Assembly: GCA_028023455.1 (NCBI GenBank)
Contig: JAQFVV010006275.1
Coordinates: 1,371,279 to 1,435,278, forward strand
Direction of reading: 5' to 3'
Source of the DNA: Epiperipatus broadwayi
Taxonomy: Eukaryota; Onychophora; Udeonychophora; Euonychophora; Peripatidae
DNA: 64,000 nucleotides
Every line of letters begins with the position of its first letter. Position 1 is the first letter of the stretch. The notes under the pieces were generated by a model that worked only from the letters and a program-made list of their open reading frames with translations, was not told the DNA's origin and did no database searches. The position numbers and the translations under genes are program-made. Of the stretch, positions 49,370 through 60,429 are shown piece by piece.

Positions 49370-51010
49370 TTAATAATTTTCTTCCATATCCCTGTTCAGT
49401 ACAAACAAATGCAAGCATTTTTTCACTTGAATGATATTATCTTCACTTGATGAATCTTTTTCATTACTTGTATCTTCTGCCATCTTTAAAAAAATCTTAG
49501 TTTTGGTTTGTTTACTGGTTCTTAAGGTCCTTATAGATTTTCTGGTATGGAGATAGATAATTTTGTAACTCTCTTTTGAATTTTCGATTTCTAGCCTTCC
49601 CATAATTTTATTAATGTTAAGTTATTAACTTCACAATCTTCATCACTGCTATTCTCTTCAGAATCTACTTGGTTTACAACTACTGATACCATTCCCAAAA
49701 AATATATTTTGCTAATTTATTCTTCCATCAATAAATCTTGAACATCCTGAATAGCCATATCTTCAAAACCATCACCTCTGATTGATTTAGAAAATTGTAA
49801 TCTGCCACCAATTTCATTTTGTGATGATTCAAACCCATTTTTCATTTCAAACTGATGATGGCCAGTTATTTTTCCAACATGCATTTAATGTTGATGTTTT
49901 TAGTTCTTTCAGTGATAAGGATATGATTTCAATACGATTAAGTGAAAATTGTTTTCAAGTTGCCATTACTCTAAATGATTTCAATTCATTTATGTCTAAA
50001 ATCCATTATTATGTTGTTCTGATATGCTAAGTTTTAAAGGTATAAATGATATCTTGATCCAATGGCTGGAGCAATCAAATAGTGTTTTCTGGGAGAATCA
50101 CTACTTTGGGATGACTCAAATCTTGTGGGCATTATCTAATAGTGAAAGCAACTTGTAGTCCAAATTCTTTTCTAAGTAGATTTTCAACCTCTGCCACAAC
50201 ATACTTTAAAAAACATTCTCTAAATAAATCTCCAGCTACCCAAGCTTTTGAATTTGCTTTCTAATATATCAGTAAGATGTTTTTATTTATGACGTGTACA
50301 GGGATTTGAAGATCTATAAACAAGCAAGGGTTTTGTCATAAAGTCTTCTGATGCATTACTACTCAAAAGAAGCATTATATGATCTTTAGATACCGTAAAT
50401 TTGGGTGCAGATTATATTAGGTATTTTTTCCTACCAAAGCCCAGTTCAATTGGCACTAAGAACTTGATATGGTGTGTATTCTTGCTCTTCTATAATTTTT
50501 TGAATTTTTTTCTGGATACATTTTGGCAATTTCATGATTAGCGAATACCGATTTGCCTTGAATTCATATGTTATGAATTGCAAAATGTTTTTTGAATTTT
50601 TCAAACCAACCTTTACTTGCCACAAAATCTGGTCTGTCAGAAAATTCTTAATTTTCTTTAAAATCTTTGTAAATTTTAAGAGCTTTTTGTTTAATGATCT
50701 TGCCATCCTTTTTTGGTAGCTATCATTAAATCACATGCTGAGTGCCTTTTCCATATTCTCAATTATTGGTGCACAAGGACAAGTCGCATATTTTGCAAAT
50801 ATTGAAGAGCCTATAGCAACAGCACTTGTAGTTTTCTTTTCAGTTTTCTTAATGGTTCAGACTATTGCTTCATTTAAATTTAGAGCTTTTGCAATGTGTG
50901 ATGCTTTTTCTCCTTTTATTAAAATGATACAAAATTTGTATTTTTACATCCAAAACTTAATTTTTCTCTTAAGATTTTTTTATAATTTTTATCAGATATG
51001 GTTGCGGACT
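49370..51010 (-). pseudogene. Tigger/pogo transposase pseudogene
   Basis: Read right to left. A psq-type helix-turn-helix (KGEKASHIAKALNLNEAIV, about 50930-50870) is followed by a CENP-B-type DNA-binding region (APIIENMEKALSM near 50770; KIIEEQEYTPYQVLSAN at 50450-50500). The DDE domain is next. The first catalytic block reads S-A-N-stop-T-G-L, so the Asp is Asn and the next codon is a stop. VSKDHIMLLLSSNASEDF and MTKPLLVYRSSNP follow. The second block is LLDNAH near 50125, with D kept. The third is LLQPLDQDIIYTFK near 50040-50075, with D kept. A C-terminal acidic region, GDGFEDMAIQDVQDLLMEE, lies near 49740. Several frameshifts and stops make it dead. In life such proteins cut and paste the element at TA sites. 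Frames on the opposite strand here are shadows. Confidence 0.85.
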
Positions 51011-51133
51011 GAAATTTAATTTTCCAAAAATTAGTCTTAAAAATAAAAAAATACATTGTAACACAGCTTAAAATAAATTTCTTCCAAAACCACAAACACT
51101 AGAATTTTTTAAAATAATATTTTCTGTGATTTA

Positions 51134-51255
51134 TGAACTGAACATTTTTTTTTTTCATGTGTCAAAGCATCAGCCGGGAAGCAAACCCGCAACAACTGCT
51201 TGTAAGGCTACTGTACTGACCACTCGGCCACCATCGCTTGACGAACTGAACATTT
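51134..51255 (-). mobile_element. tRNA-derived SINE, copy 4, inside the Tigger element
   Basis: Minus strand body 51148-51242: GTCAAGCGATGGTGGCCGAG start, A box TGGCCGAGTGG, loop CTTACAA, degenerate B box, end GCTTTGACACATG with an A-tail. The 5' GTCAAGC and 3' GCTTTGAC can pair as an acceptor stem, so this is the most complete copy. Target duplication GAACTGAACATTT at 51135-51147 and 51243-51255, exact over 13 bp. Confidence 0.9.
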
Positions 51256-52004
51256 GAAGCACAAAATATGCAATGATGTGCATTTAACTCACAGGGAGTC
51301 TTGATAAAATAAAATTTGAGTAGTTCCCCAATTGTATGTACTTAATGATGTGATAATAAAAATCACAAATTCCCCCAATTGTATTTTATATTTGTATAAT
51401 ATGTGTATATCCATATGTATTGTGTGCCCATAGTGTATAATTTAGATTTTTAAATACATACTGTAGTAGTGGGAATTGAGTTTAAACCTGGTAATGTTAT
51501 CTACAAAAAAAAAGGAAAATTCCTTAGCTTGGTCTTAATTCTAACAATTTAAGGATGATGTAATAAAACTATTGACATATATATTATGTTAGTGATATAT
51601 TAATAAAAGTTTGTAAATAGTTTTATGTGATAGCAATAGTAAAATAAAATACCTATTGATACATTTATTCACTAAAAAATGTATTTACTGCATACAATTT
51701 CAAAATAACTTTTAAACAAATTGGACATTAAACTATTGTTAAGGTATGTGTGTATATGTTGGTATGATTAAGTAATATTAAATTATATATATACAAATGA
51801 AAACATTTTAAAGTATTTAATTTATTTAAAATAGGTATTCAGATATTGATTGTTGTATGTCAAAATAGATAAATAGGAAAGAATGTCAACTTTATTTGAG
51901 TATATTGTAGATTTACATTATCTTAAAATACATTATATAAAAAATATATTTTATAAAGTTTTGTAATTCGAAAAAATATTTCTCTTTTTTTGTACTTCTT
52001 GTAA

Positions 52005-52290
52005 TTTATAAATGTAAATGTTTTGAGTGTTTAACCAAGAAAAGGTAATACCATTTTTATTATAGTTATAATTTGCTAAGCATGCTTTCAACAGGGATGG
52101 TCAGAATCATAGTGTTCATATTTTGCTACTTTATTTAAATGTCACATTGCTTCCTGTGGCAAAATATGAGCACCGTGATTCTTACTGTTAATGTTGAAAA
52201 CATTCTCAGCCAATTATAACAATAATAAAAACGGTATTATCTTTTCTTGGTTAAACATTCAAAATGTTTATATACATAAATTTACAAAGT
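52005..52290. mobile_element. Palindromic MITE, about 285 bp
   Basis: Left blocks GTGTTTAACCAAGAAAAGGT, TTATTATAGTTATAATTTGC and CATAGTGTTCATATTTTGC recur inverted on the right (GCAAAATATGAGCACCGTG, CAATTATAACAATAATAAAA, CTTTTCTTGGTTAAACATTC). Arms about 125 bp, non-coding. Confidence 0.75.
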
Positions 52291-52590
52291 TTTGTAAAAA
52301 CATTTTAACAGCATGGAACATCAGATTGTTGGAAAATAACTTTTATAAAATGAACGAATGAATGGATTTGATTCTGAATAAGGAATTACTATGGAAATAA
52401 TTAAAGATTACAGAATAAAATATAAAAACAATATCCAGGAAATGTCCCATTAAGTAATCTTAAAGAATATTGATTTAATCGCATGCTATTCTTATAAATA
52501 ATTAAGGTTCACCAGGACAATATATACTTTAAATAGTATCATAATTTCTTTCCATTTCTTTTCCTATTTTGCATTAATTATTTATATATC

Positions 52591-52677
52591 ATATACTCCT
52601 TAATTGAATACTTTACAAACTTTACAGTGCAATTTTATATTAAATTGCATTGTAAAGTATTTAATTAAGGAGGATAT
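52591..52677. repeat. Hairpin with 27-bp arms
   Basis: ATACTCCTTAATTGAATACT (52593) pairs with its near-exact inversion ending at 52677. The inner part (GCAATTT/AAATTGC) adds a second helix. It could be a tiny MITE or a cruciform-prone site. Confidence 0.6.
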
Positions 52678-52857
52678 GGTATTTTATATTCGTTAAATAG
52701 TAGAAGTACAATGTTATATGAGAGTTTCTTAAAATATCTGATCATGTTAAAGCAAAACCATGTTATAAGTGGTGTGTTATATGAGAGTTTTCACAATTTA
52801 TCTTATCGTGTTAGAGTGAAACTATATTGTAGGGTAACATGCTATAGGACAGTTACC

Positions 52858-54049
52858 TATATTTAAATGTGTTAATGCTATTTGTAATCTGAGATCAATT
52901 GTACAAACATTAAGTAAACTAATAAACACTATGCAGTGGCACAAGACTTTTTAAAAAATTTTATACTAATATTCAAGCTAAAGGCTAGAAAATTTTAAAG
53001 CCTTAAATAAATATGTAGGACTAACATTAGATTAGGAAATATTTACTTTTATTTGTAAATAAAAGCGTTTAATAAATAATACAAAACATATTCACAATAT
53101 ATATTCCAAAAAAAAATTGACAATAATTACTTTAAATACCACTTATAAGAATATATTTTTATTGCAAAAAACATGCTATACTTTGAATAAAAAGATAAAA
53201 ATGCAACTGTAACAGTAAAAAACAGAAAAAGTAATAATTGCATCCCCAACAAAATACTGAATCTGGGGATAAGACCATTAAGAAAATATAAATATATTTT
53301 GGTTTCATGCAATATCAAAACAATATAGTGAATTATAAAAAACAATTTTAATGTTTCAGGAGTAAGATAGACATCATTTCAATTTAAAATAATCTCCTTT
53401 ACAACTTTTGATAAAAATCCAGTATTTCACTGGTTGATTATGAATATAAGAAAGCTTTTGTGTTAAGTTCAATTTTGATGTTTATTGTTTTTATTTTAGC
53501 CCTGTGAGCTTTAGAGCAATGGCAGGGTCACATTTAATGACTCGAATTCTTGAATTGAACCCCAACTGAGAAATGATTCAATTGGGTTGAGTTATTCAAT
53601 CAAACCCCACATATTACTCTATTGTTCGAATTTCTATGACATTTCAAGAAACTGATCATATAATTAATAATTTATTTAATTTTTTTTTGCCAGCAGCTTA
53701 ATTATTATGTGTAAAGCTTTTGGGCCAAATGTTTTATTCTTGAAGTGAAAGAAGATTAAAAAACAAACAAACTTGTATTGTTGAGCACAAATCAATAGGA
53801 TGAACATAAACATGTCCAATTATTTTATGCAGATCAACAATTTCTGTTCAAAGAAACAAGAAACAATGCATTAGATGAAAATGCTATTTTATCTGTATCA
53901 TAGGATTTACTAATATTATGACTATTGTTCAGTTTATCTTGCTCTTACAATGCGACTTATTTTTTATTATTTAGTGCTACTTTACCTCTATAATCATAAT
54001 AAATCTATTTTGTTTCATCTCTTTAAGTATTTTCTCTTAACTTCTCATT
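52858..54049. other. AT-rich DNA, no gene seen
   Basis: A 72-codon minus frame (53127-53345) is hydrophobic by composition only. The patch at 53500-53640 is slightly less AT-rich and has a weak internal inverted repeat (GAACCCCAAC...GGGTT). Confidence 0.5.
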
Positions 54050-54180
54050 AATCTTCTACTGATGACGCTAGAGGCAGAAACCGCGGTCTGAGGTTGAGGG
54101 TATTTTTTGAAGCTTGTTAAGGGTTTGTTTTTAACTTACTCTATATATAACATGATATTCTATTGTATGTTAGGCCATGA
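54050..54180 (+). repeat. Repeat family B fragment
   Basis: Aligns with 15021-15165: the core, GAGGGTATTTTTTGAAGCTTG, TTAAGGGTTTG, and TATATATAACATGATATTC. The sequence around the core (GAAACCGCGGTCTGAGG) looks closer to the ancestral state than other copies. Confidence 0.65.
54054..54093 (+). ncRNA. Hammerhead-ribozyme-like motif with palindromic helix III
   Basis: CTGATGA, then C-GCTAGAGGC-A as a small stem-loop, GAAA, CCGCGGT so that A-CC-GC-GG-T is self-complementary, cleavage-type C (triplet GTC), then TGAGG. The 5' helix I strand TTCTA pairs poorly, where other family copies have CCTCA. The core, helix III and triplet are the best kept in the window. Confidence 0.6.
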
Positions 54181-54969
54181 TATATACAGTAAGCTCAACT
54201 CTAAGTCACATCAGTTTTATAAAAAAAAAATTAGGAAAGTGTGTATTTGTGTTATATGTCTATAAACTAGTGGGTTCCCACCTGTATAATATACACATTT
54301 ATTATTTAATATTTTTGTAAGTGAATCATTCATTTCATGCTATATTTTTTGAATAGTATTTTATTATAATTCAGTATATAGTATTTGTAATTCAAAAACA
54401 AACCCTTTTGTTCTGTGTTCTAAGAAAAGCTTATTTACACCCTTTAATATAGTATGCTTAATTTATTTAACATATAGTCATTATCATAGCAGAAATGTTT
54501 AAAGCAAATTATGTAATTTATTGAGATGGAAATTTTTTAATTTTTTTTCAGGACGCTATTTATTAAATATAAATGAATCGATTTATATAATCTATTTTTT
54601 TGAAAGGGGGACTCTTTCATATTTATAGCATTTGTGTTCTTGATGATATTCCAGGTCTCTTTGACTTTACATTTTGCATCATTTCTTTAAGAACAGATGA
54701 TGCTAGTGTAAGTAGGTTCAAATATATGACTTTCTTTGGTTTTGTGTTCTAAAAATATAGATCTAATAGCATTAGTTTTAGCTCTATTATACTGATACCC
54801 ATGCTAGGCTATTCTTGTTGCACGCGAGTTTCTGGTTGGTGGTACATGAAAAATAATCAATAATGGTGGCCAGAAATAAAAAAATTAAATCATAAAAATA
54901 TAGAAACGTTTTTTCCTATAATTCATAAAAATTATTTTAATTAATAATATTATACAGTAAAGTTGTTAA
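54181..54969. other. AT-rich DNA upstream of a hAT remnant
   Basis: At 54269 AGTGGGTTCCCACCTGT resembles a hAT terminal repeat (compare 56311-56343, inverted) but the match is short. No gene otherwise. Confidence 0.4.
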
Positions 54970-55545
54970 TATGTACAGTCGATAACAATCTTTAATGTTA
55001 ATGATAAAATTGAAAGTATGATTAAGAAATTAGATTTTTGGAAACATTGTATCGAAAACAATCAACTGGAAGTATTCGAAACTCTACATATTAAGTCTGT
55101 CTCAAAATTGTCTTTCATGGAATATTTTCCAAAACCCGAAAACACAAATGATAATTGGATTTCAAACACCTTCTATGCAGAAAATTTAGAAAAAGCTACA
55201 TCATTATCAATAAAGGATAAAGAAAATTTAATAGAATTATCATGTGACAGAACTTTATAAGTAGAATTCAAACGACACAATCTAATTAATTTTTGGTTAA
55301 AAATTAAAGAATATGAACAACTTTCTGAGAAAGCTCTTAAATTATTATTACCGTTTACAGGCACGGAATTAGTAGGAAGAGCTTTTTCTTAATATATATT
55401 TTTAAAAAATAAGTATCGAAACAGATTGAATGCAGCTGTAGACTTATGGGTATACCTCGCATCTTTTGAACCAAATTTCAAAAAAATTATGTTGTTCAAA
55501 ACAAGCACAAAGATCTCATTAAATTTATTTTATAAAAATATTTGA
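54970..55545 (+). pseudogene. hAT transposase C-terminus, ZBED5/FAM200-like
   Basis: One continuous frame with two stops. Homology begins upstream of the ATG at 55018 (IFNVNDKIES), then IKKLDFWKHCIENNQLEVFE, DNWISNTFY, LSIKDKENLIELSCDRTL, a stop, FKRHNLINFWLKIKEYEQLS, KALKLLLPFTGTELVGRAFS, a stop, LKNKYRNRLNAAVDLWVYLA, and a terminal stop at 55543-55545. The LLPF...T...L...FS block followed by K-x-KYRNRLN is the hAT C-terminal dimerisation domain of the ZBED5/SCAND3-like group. This is about the last quarter of a usual protein; the BED finger and catalytic core are missing. Not a gene in use. Confidence 0.85.
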
Positions 55546-55643
55546 TTATGATAAGAAAATATATTAATTGTTTTTTTATAATTTTGTATTTTTATTAAAA
55601 CCATTTATTAGTAAACGAAATATGACAAAATAGTAGATAAATA

Positions 55644-55980
55644 ATGAGTCGAATCAAGGCAAATCAATCTAAATTATTTAATTTGAAAGAATGTATCAGA
55701 AAAGGATCATACCCAGAAATTAGACTCTCATTAATTCTTGATCATCTATTGTGGATTACTAGATGTAAGCTAGTATTTAATCATCAAAATTTTAATCTTA
55801 TTAACTTCATGCTGAACAATATAAAGAAAACAAGAACAAGAGATAGCCTGATAACCCCTGAGGTCATTTTTACCATGACTTGGGACATGCTGGATTTATC
55901 CTCTCCATGGCCCAACCAATAGCAAGATGCTCCTAAAAAGAGAAAACGGACTCAAATTCGGGAAAACCAAATGAAGGAAT
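55644..55980 (+). pseudogene. Unrecognised coding remnant, paralogue of 753-1034
   Basis: A 92-codon frame, then a stop and an in-frame continuation APKKRKRTQIRENQMKE, which contains a basic nuclear-localisation-like cluster. Core matches to 753-1034: NLKECIRKG, IRLSLI, LLWITRCKLVFNHQ, TWDML. It lies between the hAT transposase stop (55545) and the hAT terminal repeat (56343), yet the other paralogue has no hAT sequence next to it, so it probably inserted here independently. Function unknown. Confidence 0.4.
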
Positions 55981-56310
55981 GAGAAAACACTTTGAACAAA
56001 ATATGTACCAAATAACCTTTAATGTAATAATGTAATCTTTAATAAATTATTTTGAAAAAAATATGAAACTTTGAACAAACATATACACATAAATATGTTA
56101 CAGTGAGGTTATAAATTCAGTGAGTTTATAATCTGGTGTGACATTTAGGCATGTTTCAATGTAATTTGTCTTATTATGAGATGTGAATAAATACATGGTC
56201 ACCCTATAATATTTATAATGCAAATAAAATAACACACTCTCAGTAACAAATTTCATGAAATACAATCATTTTTATGAAGTGGTACAATTTAGCGTGATGT
56301 ACTACCAAGT
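55981..56310. other. Non-coding part of the hAT remnant
   Basis: AT-rich. Contains TACAATTTAGCGTGATGTAC, leading into the terminal repeat. No gene. Confidence 0.5.
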
Positions 56311-56343
56311 GGTACGTGAGCCAAAAAAGGTTGGGAAACACTG
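56311..56343 (+). mobile_element. hAT right terminal repeat
   Basis: GGTACGTGAGCC, AAAAAAGG and TTGGGAAACACTG end the element (inverted: CAGTGTTTCCCAACC). CAGTG-type ends with CCCAACC are typical of hAT elements of the Charlie/ZBED type. The next 8 bases, CTGTAGAC (56344-56351), would be the target duplication. The left end was not found. Confidence 0.7.
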
Positions 56344-56351
56344 CTGTAGAC

Positions 56352-57091
56352 TATCAGAGGAAACTGCTCTGGGGCAATCTATCATTGGTATTGTTTATTA
56401 GGCAATTAAAGGTGGGAGGAATGTGGACACTAACTATATGTTTCTGAACAAATTTTACTTACACCATAAATTATCCTAGGTATATAGGGAAGCAATATCC
56501 AGGATTTTTTTTCTCTTAGTATAAGTCTGTTTTTAATTCTGGAGTAGAATTTTTAACTATATTAAAAAACATCCTACGTTTGTATCCCACATTGCATAAG
56601 TCTTTGATATAGGTATTTATGTTGGCTTTCCAGTCTGATTCAGTTTGCACAGGTTATTATTTCAATGTAAAAAGGCTTTAAAGTCTGCAAATTTATGTGT
56701 GGTAGGCATTAATGATTCAAGGCATATTACATTTCAAACTTGGATATATTTGGTAGTCATTTTGTAATTCAACTGACAACCATTTTACTGAAGATAAAAA
56801 TCTAGAAACTTTGCTTTTTAGCAGGTCTTCACTACTCAATAGTCCACTGTAATGATGACTTTTGGGGTGTAAATGAGAATATCCATGTAACATATGTATA
56901 ACACGTCAGGTGTTTGTTTGAATTTGGAAGAACATTTTTGAATTTCATTAATGCGATATTGCATGTTATGCTAATGTGTAATAAGAAACGTGGACTTAAT
57001 CAGTGAAGTATTGAATAGTTTCATGCTCTTAGATCTAACCGCTTCAGCTTCACCTATTTAAATAGAAAGTAGGTTGAAGTAAAGAAAGGTT
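56352..57091. other. AT-rich DNA, no gene seen
   Basis: Slightly less AT-rich than average. No domain or repeat identified. Confidence 0.5.
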
Positions 57092-57199
57092 CCCCTCTTT
57101 TCTTCCAAGGTGTAAGCTTGTGGTTAAGAACTGTAGAGGTCCCTAATATCGCATTTTTACATGCATATTCTTGAGGTTAAAGCCTTAGTAAATATTATT
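57092..57199 (+). repeat. Dispersed repeat G, copy 1
   Basis: Matches 61403-61511 over about 108 bp: CCCCTCTTTTCTTCCAA, GTAAGC, TGTGGTTAAGA, CTGTAG and GGTCCCTA, then TGCATATTCTTGA and GCCTTAGTAAATATT. Same strand, 4.3 kb apart. Nature unknown. Confidence 0.7.
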
Positions 57200-57958
57200 T
57201 AACTATTAAAGCAGTTTCTTGTAAACTGAGTGTGAGTAATTTGTCTAGTCCTTCATTCAGATGACAATGTAAATTCATCATCATTGTCATCTATGTCTTT
57301 AGTTAAACTCATCAACGATAGCATGGCTTTGGTCATGATATTAATTAGAAATTGCAGAATGTGCACTTAATTTTTTAAAGGCTTTGGAAGGTAAGTTTCT
57401 AATACTGTCCACCCAGAAAGGCATGTGTTAATACATCAAATTTGGTTTAGTTTTAGTAATGATTTATTATTATTTTTCTTAAAGCTTGCATTTCATAACT
57501 GATTAATATTAATCATAATCAAAAAAGCCAAGTCATATATAACGTGACATTAACTGCTGTGTGCAGTTTAGGATGTTAGAATAATGTCCCAAGAGCTAAT
57601 AATCCAAAAATCACAGTTCAATTCTGCCACATCTAATGTTTGAACATCGTATAATGACAGATAGATCTATGGAATAATGCACTACTATATAGCTAATTAC
57701 ATTACTTTTTTTGTAATGAAAATTGTGTTGTTTTGATTATTCTACTAGAAGTTTTTTTAATATATCTACTGCTAGATGTGAAGCATCAATCTCTGTTATG
57801 ACTGCTTAATTTCTAAGTTAGTTGGAGGTATACAAAATTGCAAGAGGCTAAGAATATCACTCTCAACTAGACATACATTTTAAAAATAATCTACACCATA
57901 CTAAGCAATATATATATGAATACACAAAGAATTATATTACAGTTAAGATAATCTTAAA
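57200..57958. other. AT-rich DNA with a family B-like end
   Basis: Near 57530-57552, AAGTCATATATAACGTGACA resembles the end of family B (14939). The rest is unassigned. Confidence 0.4.
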
Positions 57959-58336
57959 ACAGTAGCAATTCTCTCCATACATTAGTGCTACCCAGTGCAA
58001 GCCATGGTAGTCAATGGAACTAAAAAGTTTATGCATAAAAATCCCTATACAATGCCTACTCATCCAATATCCCCAGACTAGTTGCTACCTGCCTTCATCA
58101 GGTGCAGTGCTCTCAGATCCAAGGCTCCTTACTGATAAAGGCCACAAGCTAGAAACTAGTCTGGAGATGTTGGATGAATAGGCACTAGATAGAGATTTAG
58201 ATTCACAAACCTTCTAGCATTCATTGATTACTATAGCTTGCACTGGGTAGTACTAATATGCGGTAAGAGTTGCTATTGTTTTAACAGCTTGTTTAAACAC
58301 AACAAATGGTGATCATGTGATGTTTTAGTGGTTTAA
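57959..58336. mobile_element. Family A palindrome, copy at 58 kb
   Basis: Inverted arms: CTACCCAGTGCAAGCCATGG near 57990 against its inversion near 58250; CCTACTCATCCAATATCCCC against GGAGATGTTGGATGAATAGG. Ends with GATCATGTGATGTTTTAGTGG as in the 28-kb copy. Hammerhead-like cores face outward on both strands (58071-58102 minus, partial; 58125-58166 plus). Non-coding. Confidence 0.75.
58125..58166 (+). ncRNA. Hammerhead-like motif, family A
   Basis: CTCCTTA, CTGATAA (one core change from CTGATGA), AGGCCACAAGCTA stem-loop, GAAA, CTAGT, C, TGGAGA. A-CT-AG-T is self-complementary and followed by C (GTC triplet). Helix I pairs only weakly here, against CTCCTCA/TGGGGA in the inferred ancestral form. 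Confidence 0.55.
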
Positions 58337-60429
58337 AGAAATAATTATTACTAATTTTTTTCTCTGCATTCATTTATTGATCTACTGAGATGGATATCCT
58401 GGCACTTAGGCTTTACTTTTATGGAATTTTAGTTAATCTCTCTAGCACCATACTGATTATGCATATATATATAAAATTTACTGGAGTGACTAATAATAAA
58501 AGATTGTTCATAATCAGTATTTAATTTGGAACATTTTTTGAAATATAACTTATCTTTCAATTAAGTTATTTCATCTCTATAAGGAGATTATACTAATATC
58601 TTGTAACAATTGTTAATCTCTTTTTACAAGAAATTATATATTACAATTGTATTTCAAATTGCATACCCTTGTTTATTCCAAAAAATTTTATGACCTAGTC
58701 TTGTGCAATTCTTTTGTTGGTCTTCAGCGGATACTTAACCTCTTAAGATTTCTTGATTATTCTTCATATAGATTATCTGCAGATTTTGGTGCTCTTTAGT
58801 ATCATTTATTTTTTCATCAGACTTTTACTCATATCAACTTTACTACAATTGTTTATTATTTCACTATTCACCATATGTGAGTATAATATATATCTATATA
58901 GTTAATTTTAACTTTCTGTAGGAATTTATATCTTGAGCAGCCCCTTATCAGAACACCCCTTGTTAAATATATTTTTTGTTGTTGTGATACTTTTAATTCA
59001 AAATTGCAAACATTGATAAAATGTTGCCCAATGCAGCTTTGCTTTGCTTAAGATAGAACATCTAAGAATGGTTTGTCATCAATGAACATCTTGGAATAAA
59101 TTCCTGTGTAAATATTGATAATACCTTATAATTCCAAAGAATTATAAGGTATTATAAACCTGGCTCTAATTTTCATAACCTTTGAAATTGAAAAATATAT
59201 TAAAGTAATTGATCTTTCACCTTCACAAGTTTGATGACTGGTCACTGCACCTATGCTATAATTGGAGGTGTTGTAGTCATCATCATTTCTAGATCGCTAT
59301 TAAAATGCATTAACAATTTAGTGAGTTAAGTAGGACTTTAACGCATTTGAATACTTCCTCTTGAGCTGCTCTCCCTTTTCATGGCGCATGACCTTTTCTT
59401 TTAAATAATTTTATTAAAAATTTATTAACCCTAGAAATGCTTGGAGTTGGTTTATATTTGCAAGTTTAAGAAACTTTTTAACTACTCATACTTTTTTAAA
59501 AAATAGAATTTTTTTTTTATCTTTCTGATATATGCCTCAAATTTTTTTTCTGCTTCCCAGATACAATTGTTCATGTTTGCCTTTATCTCATGTTTATCAA
59601 ATGTTTACACACACAGATTATTGGTTTTAAAACTGCCTGAGTTTGTAATGATGAATATGTCTGGTACAGTAGCATTTAAATTTATTAATTATTTTAATGT
59701 ATGTTATATTTTTTTGTTATTGTTAATAACAATATGCCATACATTTTGATTTTCTATAATCCAATTTAGTAAAGGGATTTTCCCAAACTTTAACTGAAAA
59801 AAAAAAAAGTTATTTCCTGTAAGAGTATGGCATCAAGTTTATCCTTCATACTGATAAATTGATTCTCCATTTATTTTTGTTCCACAATATTTTTTTCATT
59901 AATTGTTATTTTCATAAGATTTGATACTAATATTTTTAGTAAAAGACTTTTTTAGGAAATGTGTTGGTACAGAAAAACATGAAAAATGGAACCTATATAT
60001 TTTAATGACCAAAAATAATATTTTTACCAGAGAAAAGCCAATTCATTAACTATCATAATTAGGCTGAGAATGGAGATTGCGTTCTTAGTAAATATTTCTT
60101 TTATGCAATTTTTGGCAGTAGGTTTTCATTTACTTGGAGAGGATGCTCAAAGTAATATTACAATTCGCCTTCAGATATCTGCTTGAAAGCTATTGAAGTT
60201 AATGATATTAATAACATTTTAATGTTTTAAACTCAAATTATCATTCTATCAATTCTTCAAAATGTTTTAATGAATATATAGAGATTTGTGCAAGATATGA
60301 CTGGCATGTTAAGTTATTGTCACAGACTTCCTTTCTAGCTTGCACTATTGCTTTATACCAATATGTTTTCAATCTTTATAATCAGTTTATTCAATTATTT
60401 CTGATTCCATTACTGCTGAATGTGTCTTT
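58337..60429. other. AT-rich DNA with a perfect hairpin
   Basis: No gene seen. At 59118-59155, ATAATACCTTATAATTC and GAATTATAAGGTATTAT form a perfect 17-bp stem with a 4-nt loop CAAA. Confidence 0.55.

Larger units (their letters stand above)
49136..52857 (-). mobile_element. Tigger/pogo DNA transposon remnant, about 3.7 kb
   Basis: The left end after TA (49134-49135) reads CTGGTAATCCTCATATATCA. The right end, inverted, before TA (52858-52859) begins GGTAACTGTCCTATAGCATG. The two align as diverged terminal repeats (GGTAA, then TCxTATAxCATG). Sub-terminal repeats with GTTATATGAGAGTTT occur twice at 52710-52770. Between them lies a broken pogo-type transposase (49370-51010). The non-coding remainder holds a later SINE (51134-51255), a palindromic MITE (52005-52290) and a hairpin (52591-52677). 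Boundaries are inferred from TA duplication and weak terminal repeats. Confidence 0.55.

Noticed and set aside
49821-50030. 69-codon plus-strand frame
   Set aside because: Opposite strand of the Tigger C-terminal region, which explains the sequence better.
50534-51019. Plus-strand frames of 61 and 94 codons
   Set aside because: Shadows of the minus-strand Tigger transposase fossil.
55435-55442. CTGTAGAC, identical to the putative hAT 8-bp duplication at 56344
   Set aside because: It lies inside the transposase reading frame (codons of AAVDL), so it cannot be the left flank of the element.
57575-57632. B-box-like AGTTCAATTCT
   Set aside because: No A box or cloverleaf partner; likely chance.
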